Below, piece after piece: positions 44,902 to 53,172 of a stretch of DNA of 64,000 nt (the stretch's first letter is position 1; every line of letters begins with the position of its first letter). The stretch lies in the NCBI GenBank assembly GCA_964501185.1, contig CAZCRT010000012.1, positions 12,093-76,092 on the forward strand, in the 5' to 3' direction. The DNA comes from BS150m-G50 sp964501185 [NCBI: uncultured Bacteroidia bacterium] (GTDB taxonomy: Bacteria > CAIWAD01 > BS150m-G50). The translations under genes were made by a program, and so were the position numbers. Under the pieces are notes generated by a model. That model ran no database searches, was not told the origin of the DNA, and was given only the letters and a program-made list of their open reading frames with translations.

Positions 44902-45261
44902 CGTCATTCCCGCGAAGGCGGGAATCCAGGAGCAGCTAGTTATGAAAGATCCTTATGTTTACATTCTGGCTAGTAAGAGAAATGGGACACTGTACATCGG
45001 CATAACCAGCGATTTGCTCAGGAGGGTTTGGGAGCACAGGAACAATCTGGTTGAAGGATTCACCAAGCGTTACGGAGTGCATAAACTGGTGTATCTTGAG
45101 GCACACCAGGAAATGATTTCAGCAATCACAAGAGAAAAGCAGATCAAGAAATGGAATCGCTCATGGAAACTACGCTTGATCGAAGACGAGAATCCTGAAT
45201 GGCTGGATTTGTATGACTCTTTGATTGAATATGCTGGATTCCCGCCTGCGCGGGAATGACG
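44902..45261 (+). mobile_element. GIY-YIG gene cassette bounded by 28-bp palindromic inverted repeats
   Basis: The left end (44902-44929) and right end (45234-45261) are inverted copies of one 28-base sequence with a single mismatch. Each end is itself a hairpin (ATTCCCGC...GCGGGAAT). The right copy encodes the last residues (GFPPARE) and stop of the enclosed gene. This hairpin sequence is a widespread REP-like repeat in bacteria. The 360-bp unit looks like a transposable or recombination cassette, but no target-site duplication is evident. Confidence 0.6.
44942..45259 (+). CDS. Small GIY-YIG nuclease domain protein
   Basis: 105 residues, a single GIY-YIG domain: 'YVYILASKRNGTLYIGIT' (Y5-Y7 and Y19-G21) and the arginine-bearing helix 'SDLLRRVWEHRNN', then 'GFTKRYGVHKLVYLEAH' and 'AITREKQIKKWNRSWK'. 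It belongs to the UPF0213/YhbQ-like group of stand-alone nucleases. The ribosome site AGGAG (44927-44931) straddles the inner edge of the left repeat, and the stop lies in the right repeat, so the gene and repeats form one unit. Cleavage activity and target are not known. Confidence 0.9.
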   Translation: MKDPYVYILASKRNGTLYIGITSDLLRRVWEHRNNLVEGFTKRYGVHKLVYLEAHQEMISAITREKQIKKWNRSWKLRLIEDENPEWLDLYDSLIEYAGFPPARE

Positions 45262-45435
45262 TTGTTTGTCGATTGGAAAATGTCCCTCAAGAGAAAAGAG
45301 TCTCTTGTGCATGAGTGCAGGTAAGCAATCGTAGCGAAGTGCATATCTGTTACCCCTGTCTATATGTGAATCGGGCAACTGGAGTGTTTTCCACTTGAAG
45401 CAACGAGGGTATTATATGAATCACTCGGGAGCAGC

Positions 45436-48400
45436 ATGATCGGCAGGAAAGCAGTGTTCGGAATAATCGTCTTACTCATGGGCACATTAACCGGAGTTGC
45501 CCTGGCTGACGCCGACAGCGAGGGGCGTGATTTTGACTACGCCGGCAAACTGTATCACGATGAGTTATATGATGTCGCCGCACAGCAGTATGCCGAATTT
45601 ATCCGGCGCTATCCTACCAGTCCCCGTATCCCGGAAGCATTTTTCATGCAGGGGGAATGCCTCTTCAAGGAAGAGGATTTCGTCTCCGCCCGCCGCATGT
45701 ACCAACGGGTAGTACTGGAATATGCTGACAGCAGGCAGGTGCCGGATGCGCAACTTAAAACCGGTGAATGCTACAACCTGGAGGGGAACCTGCCAGCGGC
45801 ACTGGAGAATTTCGTAAGGGTGGCAGATCTCGCTCCAGATGCCCCCCTGGCGCCGCTCGGACTGCTTAAAGCCGCCAGAGTGGCAGTTGAGACCGGCAAT
45901 CCTGATCGGGCGTCAGGGCTTCTGGAGAGACTGGAACTCAGCTACGAGACCTCACCTCACTATTTTGCCGCACTTCTGCTGAAAGCGCGTATCGCTGATG
46001 ATCTGGAAAACTACAGTGATGCCGAGTTGGCTCTGAAAAAGATACCACTCGATAGAGCCGGTGACGAGATAGCCCTGCAGACAACTCTGCTGCTGGCGCA
46101 GGTGCATTTCAGCCGTGGTTTCTTTGAAGAGGGTGTTACTCTGCTGGAGAAGAGATTGGGGCAGACAGATGATGCCGTTGAAGCCGACCGTCTGCGCCTC
46201 GAGCTGGCGCGCCTGCTGGTGACGATAGGTGATTACAACGCTGCACGGCAGGCGCTGAGTGTGGCCGGTACCGGGGCAGGCTCCCGGGAAGACTGGCTGG
46301 AACTGCTCGGTGATATCCATTACTTCAACGATAACCCTGACAGTGCGCTGACAGCCTGGGAACAGATAACCACACCCGATCTGATACAGAACTTCAAGAT
46401 TGCCTGGACAGCGGATCAGCAGGGGCTCTTCCGCAAGGCAAGGCCGGCAGCCCTGCAGGTTTATCAGACAGCCGATTCCACACAGGAGGCATTCAGGCGC
46501 TGGGCGCTCCGCTGGTTCCTGGAGAATCCGGAACACGCTGGTGGGCTGGATTTGCCGCGTCTTGTTCGGGAGATCCAGGAGACCGAACCCGCCTGGGCGC
46601 TTTCGCTGATGCGTTACTATCGTCAGACAGAACAATGGTCACAGGCGGACTATCTGGTTGCGAGATTGCAGCCGGGGCAGCAACCGGAGGCGGATGAACT
46701 GGCACTGGAGATAATCCACCTGCGTACATCCGGTGGGCAATACGAGATGGCTGATCGTCTCTGTGATTCATTCAGAAGAAACTACCCGGCTTCGCCACTG
46801 CTGCAGGAAGTCGAGCAGCTGCAGTGGAAGGAAATCACGCCACGGGTAAGGCTGGCTGAGCTGCTGCCACGTATCACAACCCTGCTGCTGTCAGGCACTG
46901 AAGGGGCGGGTAACCTGTCTGCGGAACTAGGCCTGTTGTACGCAGAAGAGTTGCATGATGATGCTCAGGCAATGCCTCTTCTGGCGCAGGCGATTCGCGA
47001 AGGTGGGGATGACAGCGTCACCCGGGGGGCTCAATTCCATCTGCTGCGTATCCGTAGTGCAGGTGGGGAAGATGTTCGAGTCCCCCTGCGACAGTTGATC
47101 GAGAACGGATTACCCACTCCCTGGAGATCGCAGGCTGTTCTGCTGCTGGCTGAGAATGAAGCTTCTGTAGCAGGCGGGACGGCTGCAGGTGATAGTCTGG
47201 AATACTACAAAGTGTATCTCAATACACTGGAACCGCTGGCAGGGACTGACAGGCAACTGATGTGGGAAGCTGCTGTGGCCGGACTCAGTCTGTCCAGGCT
47301 GGAACCTGACCTGAATCAGGCGAAGCTGGTTGCCCGGCAGGCTCTGGTGATGCTTGATAACAGCGGGATAGTTGATGCTTCAGGACTGATACTGAGGGCC
47401 GGTCTGGCAGAACAGGTTTCGGATATGGTGCTGACCGCAAATTCCTGCCGCCGCCTGTTGGAGGAGTACCCCGGGACCAGGGAAGCGGCAGCTGCTTTGC
47501 AACAACTTTTCTATCTGCCAGATCTGACGGAAGAAGAACGGCTGCAGATTGTCAGGCACTTCCAGGCGGACTTCTGGTATCATCCTGCCGCACAGGAGCT
47601 GGATATCGAAATGGCGCGTCTGCTGTCAGCCTCGGGTAATCACACAGCCGCACTGAAGATCTACCTCAACCTGAACCACCGGTTAGAAGCAGAGCGATTA
47701 CCGGTTAACATTATGCCGGTAAGCGCACCCGCTAACGAGTACGAGATTGGCAGATTATACCTGCTGCTTGACCAACCACAGGAAGCGCTGGTTCATTTTC
47801 TGCGCTACCTCTCCGCAGGTGCTACCGGTGATCGTTACCTGGATGCACTTTTTCGTATAGGTGAGGTTTACGCTCAGCTGGGTGACAATCCACGGGCAAC
47901 TGCCTACTGGTCCTACCTGTTGCGGAATCACCCACAACATCCCGGTACGCTGGAGGCGATGCGGAAGCTGGCCTATCTCGAATTTAATCAGGAACAACCT
48001 GCAGCTGCGCAGGAATTGTTTCAACGGCTGGAGCAGCTTCAACCGGCACAGGCTTCAGAGTACCGGTTTTTCATAATACTCGCCGATCTGCGGACCGGTC
48101 AACTTGAGCGGGCGAAAACGAGCATCGGTCGTTATCTGAGGGATTACAAGCAGCAGGTACTGGAAGACACATGTGTTACCCGCTACCGTTGGGAAAAGGG
48201 GCGCTATCTGTTGCAACAGCAGCAGTATGATGAGGCGAAGAAGTTGCTTGAAATGGTTCTTAGAGTAAAAGGAACAGATAAGTATCACGCCGAGGCACGT
48301 TATGAACTGGCCCGGTTGCAGGTATTGCTGGGAAATGAAGAGACCGCAATAAGCAGGTTGCAACAGCTGCAACAGGAACTGTCCGCTGGAGAACTGCGTG

Positions 48401-49011
48401 GAAGGGTTCAACTGACCCTGGGGACGCTCTATTCCCGTAATGGTAATCTGGAGCAGGCGGTACTGGCTTTCCGAAATTCCCTGATCGATCTGAATCAGCG
48501 CAGCGATCGGATGGCCGCTTTGAGCAATCTGGTTGCCGCCTACAAAATGATGAACCTGCCAGAGGCTGCCGTCCCGATACTTCAGGAGCTGCTGGATCTA
48601 TCTGCCGATCCGGAGGAGATTGACCAGCGGCGCATAGAAATGGGTAACCTGTATCGTACCAGCGGCTACACGGACAAGGCGTTGGAACTGTTCCGCAAAC
48701 TGCTGCAGACTGCTGATCGTGAGAACTCCGCCGCCATTCAATACTATATCGGACAGAGTTACTACGATCGCGGCGATTATGAAACCGCTATCGCTGAATT
48801 TCTCAAGGTCACTTACTTCAACTACCATTCTGAGCTGGAATGGGAGATTACCGCCATCTACCAGGCGGCTCAGGCGTATGAGCAGCTGGGGCAATGGGAC
48901 CGGGCGCGGGATTTATATCGACGGATAATTGCCGACCGGGGTTTGAGCAGCAGTTTTGGCAAGAGCGCGGCTGAACGCCTGAAGTCAATTGATTCACTGG
49001 AGCAGGAATAA
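45436..49011 (+). CDS. Exported tetratricopeptide-repeat protein, 1191 aa
   Basis: Signal peptide about 1-24 ('GTLTGVALADA'), so the protein is periplasmic or envelope-associated. TPR-like helical repeats run over the whole length. The first block ('AGKLYHDELYDVAAQQYAEFIRRYPTSPRIPEAFFMQGECLF') is of the YbgF/BamD type. Further clear repeats are near 780-880 and 985-1180 ('IQYYIGQSYYDRGDYETAIAEFLKVTYFN', 'YEQLGQWDRARDLYRRI'). Such scaffolds hold together envelope protein complexes. A 176-base gap without a gene precedes it and holds a small perfect hairpin (CAAGAGA/TCTCTTG, 45288-45307). Its TAA overlaps the nadC start (TAATG), coupling the two genes. Confidence 0.85.
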   Translation: MIGRKAVFGIIVLLMGTLTGVALADADSEGRDFDYAGKLYHDELYDVAAQQYAEFIRRYPTSPRIPEAFFMQGECLFKEEDFVSARRMYQRVVLEYADSRQVPDAQLKTGECYNLEGNLPAALENFVRVADLAPDAPLAPLGLLKAARVAVETGNPDRASGLLERLELSYETSPHYFAALLLKARIADDLENYSDAELALKKIPLDRAGDEIALQTTLLLAQVHFSRGFFEEGVTLLEKRLGQTDDAVEADRLRLELARLLVTIGDYNAARQALSVAGTGAGSREDWLELLGDIHYFNDNPDSALTAWEQITTPDLIQNFKIAWTADQQGLFRKARPAALQVYQTADSTQEAFRRWALRWFLENPEHAGGLDLPRLVREIQETEPAWALSLMRYYRQTEQWSQADYLVARLQPGQQPEADELALEIIHLRTSGGQYEMADRLCDSFRRNYPASPLLQEVEQLQWKEITPRVRLAELLPRITTLLLSGTEGAGNLSAELGLLYAEELHDDAQAMPLLAQAIREGGDDSVTRGAQFHLLRIRSAGGEDVRVPLRQLIENGLPTPWRSQAVLLLAENEASVAGGTAAGDSLEYYKVYLNTLEPLAGTDRQLMWEAAVAGLSLSRLEPDLNQAKLVARQALVMLDNSGIVDASGLILRAGLAEQVSDMVLTANSCRRLLEEYPGTREAAAALQQLFYLPDLTEEERLQIVRHFQADFWYHPAAQELDIEMARLLSASGNHTAALKIYLNLNHRLEAERLPVNIMPVSAPANEYEIGRLYLLLDQPQEALVHFLRYLSAGATGDRYLDALFRIGEVYAQLGDNPRATAYWSYLLRNHPQHPGTLEAMRKLAYLEFNQEQPAAAQELFQRLEQLQPAQASEYRFFIILADLRTGQLERAKTSIGRYLRDYKQQVLEDTCVTRYRWEKGRYLLQQQQYDEAKKLLEMVLRVKGTDKYHAEARYELARLQVLLGNEETAISRLQQLQQELSAGELRGRVQLTLGTLYSRNGNLEQAVLAFRNSLIDLNQRSDRMAALSNLVAAYKMMNLPEAAVPILQELLDLSADPEEIDQRRIEMGNLYRTSGYTDKALELFRKLLQTADRENSAAIQYYIGQSYYDRGDYETAIAEFLKVTYFNYHSELEWEITAIYQAAQAYEQLGQWDRARDLYRRIIADRGLSSSFGKSAAERLKSIDSLEQE

Positions 49012-49859
49012 TGGAAGAACGAATACTGGCGAGTGCCCGTCATCTGATTGACCTGGCATTAGCTGAAGACCTCGATACAGCGGGCGACATAACCAGCAGG
49101 GCGATATTCACAAATGAAGAGGCAGCTGCAAAAGTTGTAACCAAGCAAACAGGTGTTATTGCCGGCCTGTTTATAGCGAAGCTGGTATACGATGCTCTCG
49201 GGAGTGAAGTGCAATCTGAAGAGCTTGCCAAAGATGGTGATCGGGTTAAGCAGGGTGTCACCATATTGCGTTTGAAAGGACCGGTACAGCAGATACTGGC
49301 AGGAGAACGTACGCTGTTGAACTTTCTGGGGCGGCTTTCCGGGATAGCTACCAGTGCTGACCTTCATCTGGCAGAACAACCGGGGGAGTTGCCACTGCTG
49401 CTGGACACCCGTAAGACAACACCCGGCTACCGTCTTCTTGAGAAATACGCCGTTCGTACCGGTGGCATGCAGAACCACCGGATGGGCCTGTACGATCAGT
49501 ATATGATCAAGGATAATCATATCGCCGCGGCAGGCAGTGTTACCCGGGCACTGGAGCTGGTGTTTGAGCATCGACAGCAACTGGGTGAAGACCTGCCGGT
49601 AGAGATCGAGGTCTGCAGCCTGGAGCAGTTCAGCGAGGCGGTACAGTTGTCACCCGACATCATCATGCTGGATCACTTTGACACAGATATGATTCATGCT
49701 GTCCGGGAGATTCCCCATTCCGGAATCCAGCTGGAGTTATCCGGAAATATCACCGCTGACCGGATCAGCGAACTGGTGGACAGCGGTATCAAGTTTGTAT
49801 CGATAGGAGCCGTTACCCATTCCGCCCCGACTTTCGATTTCTCGATGCGGATCGGCTAG
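49011..49859 (+). CDS. nadC: Nicotinate-nucleotide diphosphorylase (carboxylating), quinolinate phosphoribosyltransferase
   Basis: 282 residues, family length. Hallmarks: 'LALAEDLDTAGDITS' near the N-terminus, 'GERTLLNFLGRLSGIAT', the active-site stretch 'DTRKTTPGYRLLEKYAV', 'GGMQNHRMGLYDQYMIKDNHI', 'IEVCSLEQF', 'IMLDHFDTD', 'ELSGNIT' and 'FVSIGAVTHSAP'. It converts quinolinate and PRPP to nicotinate mononucleotide, CO2 and pyrophosphate in de novo NAD synthesis. nadA and nadB are not in the window. A weak hairpin (GGCTC/GAGCC, 49867-49883) follows. Confidence 0.97.
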   Translation: MEERILASARHLIDLALAEDLDTAGDITSRAIFTNEEAAAKVVTKQTGVIAGLFIAKLVYDALGSEVQSEELAKDGDRVKQGVTILRLKGPVQQILAGERTLLNFLGRLSGIATSADLHLAEQPGELPLLLDTRKTTPGYRLLEKYAVRTGGMQNHRMGLYDQYMIKDNHIAAAGSVTRALELVFEHRQQLGEDLPVEIEVCSLEQFSEAVQLSPDIIMLDHFDTDMIHAVREIPHSGIQLELSGNITADRISELVDSGIKFVSIGAVTHSAPTFDFSMRIG

Positions 49860-50306
49860 ATCAGCAGGCTCATGTCGCGAGCCCTTTGTGCACTGTTTAG
49901 ATATACCAGCAATCTTGTCACATAGCCGTCATGGCACTTTTGCGTACCATAGTTCAATTAAGATACCACTGAACCCTATTGACCAGATGCTTTGAGGACA
50001 TCAGCTTCTCCAGACTCCCTGTCAACAGCCTTACTCTCCACTCACCATAAAACTGAATTACCTTGACAAAGTAGGACTGGAAAGGTAGAATTTGGCTTAT
50101 AGAGGGTTGTATCGATTATGTAAAAGCAATCTCGGAAGGCACAGCGATATATTTCTGATTTCACTTATCGCTTAGACCGGGTGCTGAAACGCTATCCTAC
50201 CTGTCAGGGCAAACGATGATATCTGTGCATATCGGATCTATGACTTTTAATAATTCCCCGATTTTTTTGACACCCAATACATCTATCACAATCAAACGGA
50301 GGAAAC
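49860..50306 (+). promoter_or_regulatory. Intergenic region with strong sigma-70 promoter and about 200-base leader
   Basis: No gene is seen in these 447 bases. TTGACA (50063-50068), 17 bases, and TAGAAT (50086-50091) form a near-consensus promoter for the second receptor operon. Transcription from about 50098 would give a leader of some 208 bases before the ATG at 50307. I see no recognisable riboswitch in it. Confidence 0.7.
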
Positions 50307-53159
50307 ATGAGGAGTAAACTGACAGCAATTTTGCTGGTTGTTCTACTTCCAGTAATGGCGCTGGCCGGTACCGTCGGAAAAATCATTGGTCAGGTGATCG
50401 ATGACGAAGGCGGAACCATTGCAGGCGCTAATGTTTACCTGGAAGGGACGACCTTTGGTGCATCTTCAGATGTTGATGGTAACTACACCATCACCAATGT
50501 CCCGGCCGGTAAGTACACACTGGTGTGCTCTGTACTGGGCTACACGAAGGTGAATGTAGCCAATCTGACGGTTATTCCCGATTTTGCCACCCCGCGTGAC
50601 TTCAACCTGAGCGCAACCACAATTGCTGGTGAGGCGATCACAGTTGTAGCCACCCGGCCACTCATCCAGCTGGATAAGACCTCATCGGTCCTTATCACAC
50701 CCAGCGAGGAGATTCGGGAACTGCCTATCAGTGGTTACAAGGAACTCGTAACCATTCAACCTGGTGTAACGGAGTACACATACTGCATTGACACGAAAGT
50801 GCGGTACTACAACGAATCCACTAACGGGCCAAGCTTCATGATCAGAGGCGGTCGCCCAGAAGAGGTGCAGTTCAATGTGGACGGCGTTACGCTGAACGAT
50901 CCCTATTCCGGTTTCATTACAATCAATGTACCGGAACTGGCCTGGAATGACTTCCTGCTGCACAAGGGTAATTTCAGTGCGGAGTATGGTCGTTACATGT
51001 CCGGTGTCGTGAATTACGCCACCAAGTCCGGTGCAGAAGATTACTCTTTTGGTCTGGAACTGTCCACTGACAACATGAGTGGCGATGGAATGCGTCATGA
51101 TCAGAATCTCTATTCCACAGCTTTCGGAGGCCCGCTGCTTCCGGGCGTTGAGAACGTTCGCTTCTTCGTGGCAGCGGATAAGGGTTGGAGCCGTGATCGC
51201 AGTCCCTCCATCAAATGGGATGGGATGAATCAGGACAACACTGACGATTACTATTCCTACTTTGCCAAGATTACTACCCAGCTTACTGATGCCATGAGGC
51301 TGGATGTGGGTACGATCGCCAGCAAAGATGACTGGCTGGAGTATCGTCACAGTTACTACTTCGATACGGCACATCTACCCCGTTACCTCGACAAGAACCA
51401 GGTCTATTACGGTCGTTTGAATCATTCACTAAGTCCTGATCTGTTCTATGTCCTCTCAGCCAACTACAACAAGGTATCCCGCCTGCGGGGTGACCGCTCC
51501 AACTTTGGTGACACTGAAGAGAATTACCTGGCATATGGCCGCACAGTGCTGCCTGGATCAAGTGGTCTGGATGAGACGATGATGTTCCGTCAGCCCGGTG
51601 ATCCTGATGATCCGTGGCATCTGCAGAACGCCTGGCGTAATTTCATGAAACGGGAGACAGAATCTATCGGTTTCCGTTTCGATATAAACAAGCGCTACCA
51701 GGATAACCATGACCTGAAGGCCGGTTTTGAGATGCAGAAGTACACCATCAGGTACTATGCCAATTATTTCGCGTACAACATGTATCACCTCGATGCAGAG
51801 CTTGATCCGGAGACTCCTGATGACGAGCGTGCCGATCGCGCCTACCGCGAAGCAAACTTCTTCGGCTGGGATGTAACCAGTCAGGAAGAGACAAGTGGCG
51901 GGCTCAACGGCGCCAAGCAGCCGACAGTCATGGGTGCTTATTTCTCCGACAAGGTAACCTGGAACGATGTGATCATCGATCTTGGAATGCGTTGGGACTA
52001 CCTTGATCCGGCCACCAAGCGGTTCAAGAACGAAGAACGCCCGCTTGACCCGGATAACCAGAACGATGAGAATTTTGATGAGGATACCGACCTGGAAGAG
52101 GCAACCGCACATTCCATCGTCAGTCCCCGTCTCGGTGTCAGCTTCCCGGTTTCCGAAGTGACCACTTTCCATTTCAACTACGGTCACTATACACAGTTCC
52201 CGCCACTCTACACCCTGTATGTCAATTATGACTACATGGCTCATATGATCCAGGATGGCGGTTACCATATCGTATTCGGCAACCCGAACCTGAAACCTGA
52301 AAAGACCATCGCATATGAATTTGGTTTCTCCCACGCGCTGAACGAGTATTCAGTGCTGGATGTGACCGCTTTCTACAAGAATGTGAACGACCTGATCAAC
52401 GCTGTCAGTGTCGAGTCTTATCCCACATCCTTCAGTACATACCAGAATATGGATCACGCTGTGATCAAGGGATTTGAGTTCGAAGTTGCCATGCGCGAGT
52501 ACCGTAATATCGCAGCCCGGGTGAATTACACCCTCAGCTGGGCAAATGGTACCGGTTCAGGCGCTGACGGTAATGACCGTATCGCTCATACCAACGCTGA
52601 CCCCCCGACCATGACAGCTCCGCTTGACTTTGACATGCGGCACAGTCTGAAGGGCGCAGTGACCTACACCTTTGGTGACAATGAAGGTCCACAGCTGCTG
52701 GGTATGAGGATGCTGGCAAACACCGCATTCGGTGCTATTTTCACTGCCAACAGTGGTCAGCCTTTCACTAAGAAATATGTTTACAACGAGATCTCACTGG
52801 GACAGACATTCCCGACGCCGGAACGTCCGATCAACTCAACCTGGGGTCCCTGGATCTACAACGTCGATATGCATATTGCCCGCAATGTCTATCTCTACGG
52901 TCTTAATGCCCAGTTCTATGTGGATATCCGCAACGTGTTCAATACCGAGAACCAGCTTTCCGTCTGGGAATCTTCCGGTACTGCGGAAACCACCTACTGG
53001 CTTGACTCCAGTGAGGGACAGGCCTGGTTGGCAGATCGCGAGGGAGAAGCCTTCCTCGGTGGTTATTCGGCGGAAGAGATCTATCGCCTGAAGGAGGAGA
53101 GTCCGAACAACTTCGGCAATCCCCGTATGATCATGGCCGGCGTGAACATCTCATTGTAA
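50307..53159 (+). CDS. TonB-dependent receptor (Oar-like)
   Basis: 950 residues, GGAGG upstream, signal peptide 1-20 ('LLPVMALAG'). Carboxypeptidase-regulatory-like domain about 22-105 ('GQVIDDEGGTIAGANVYLEGTTFGASSDVDGNYTI'), plug about 120-235 ('FMIRGGRPEEVQFNVDGVTLNDPYSG', 'NFSAEYGRYMSGVVNYATKSG'), then a barrel to residue 950 ('PRMIMAGVNISL'). It lacks the calcium-loop insert of the receptor at 27209 but shares the domain order and 'SPRLGVSFPV...TTFHFNYGHYTQFP' barrel motif. The ligand is unknown; a SusD partner is absent, arguing against a Sus-type glycan uptake pair. First gene of a three-gene operon. Confidence 0.9.
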   Translation: MRSKLTAILLVVLLPVMALAGTVGKIIGQVIDDEGGTIAGANVYLEGTTFGASSDVDGNYTITNVPAGKYTLVCSVLGYTKVNVANLTVIPDFATPRDFNLSATTIAGEAITVVATRPLIQLDKTSSVLITPSEEIRELPISGYKELVTIQPGVTEYTYCIDTKVRYYNESTNGPSFMIRGGRPEEVQFNVDGVTLNDPYSGFITINVPELAWNDFLLHKGNFSAEYGRYMSGVVNYATKSGAEDYSFGLELSTDNMSGDGMRHDQNLYSTAFGGPLLPGVENVRFFVAADKGWSRDRSPSIKWDGMNQDNTDDYYSYFAKITTQLTDAMRLDVGTIASKDDWLEYRHSYYFDTAHLPRYLDKNQVYYGRLNHSLSPDLFYVLSANYNKVSRLRGDRSNFGDTEENYLAYGRTVLPGSSGLDETMMFRQPGDPDDPWHLQNAWRNFMKRETESIGFRFDINKRYQDNHDLKAGFEMQKYTIRYYANYFAYNMYHLDAELDPETPDDERADRAYREANFFGWDVTSQEETSGGLNGAKQPTVMGAYFSDKVTWNDVIIDLGMRWDYLDPATKRFKNEERPLDPDNQNDENFDEDTDLEEATAHSIVSPRLGVSFPVSEVTTFHFNYGHYTQFPPLYTLYVNYDYMAHMIQDGGYHIVFGNPNLKPEKTIAYEFGFSHALNEYSVLDVTAFYKNVNDLINAVSVESYPTSFSTYQNMDHAVIKGFEFEVAMREYRNIAARVNYTLSWANGTGSGADGNDRIAHTNADPPTMTAPLDFDMRHSLKGAVTYTFGDNEGPQLLGMRMLANTAFGAIFTANSGQPFTKKYVYNEISLGQTFPTPERPINSTWGPWIYNVDMHIARNVYLYGLNAQFYVDIRNVFNTENQLSVWESSGTAETTYWLDSSEGQAWLADREGEAFLGGYSAEEIYRLKEESPNNFGNPRMIMAGVNISL

Positions 53160-53172
53160 TCAGGAGGAATGA

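Noticed and set aside
44902-45261. CRISPR array
   Set aside because: The palindromic repeats are only two, inverted, and enclose a gene; no direct repeat-spacer pattern occurs anywhere in the window.
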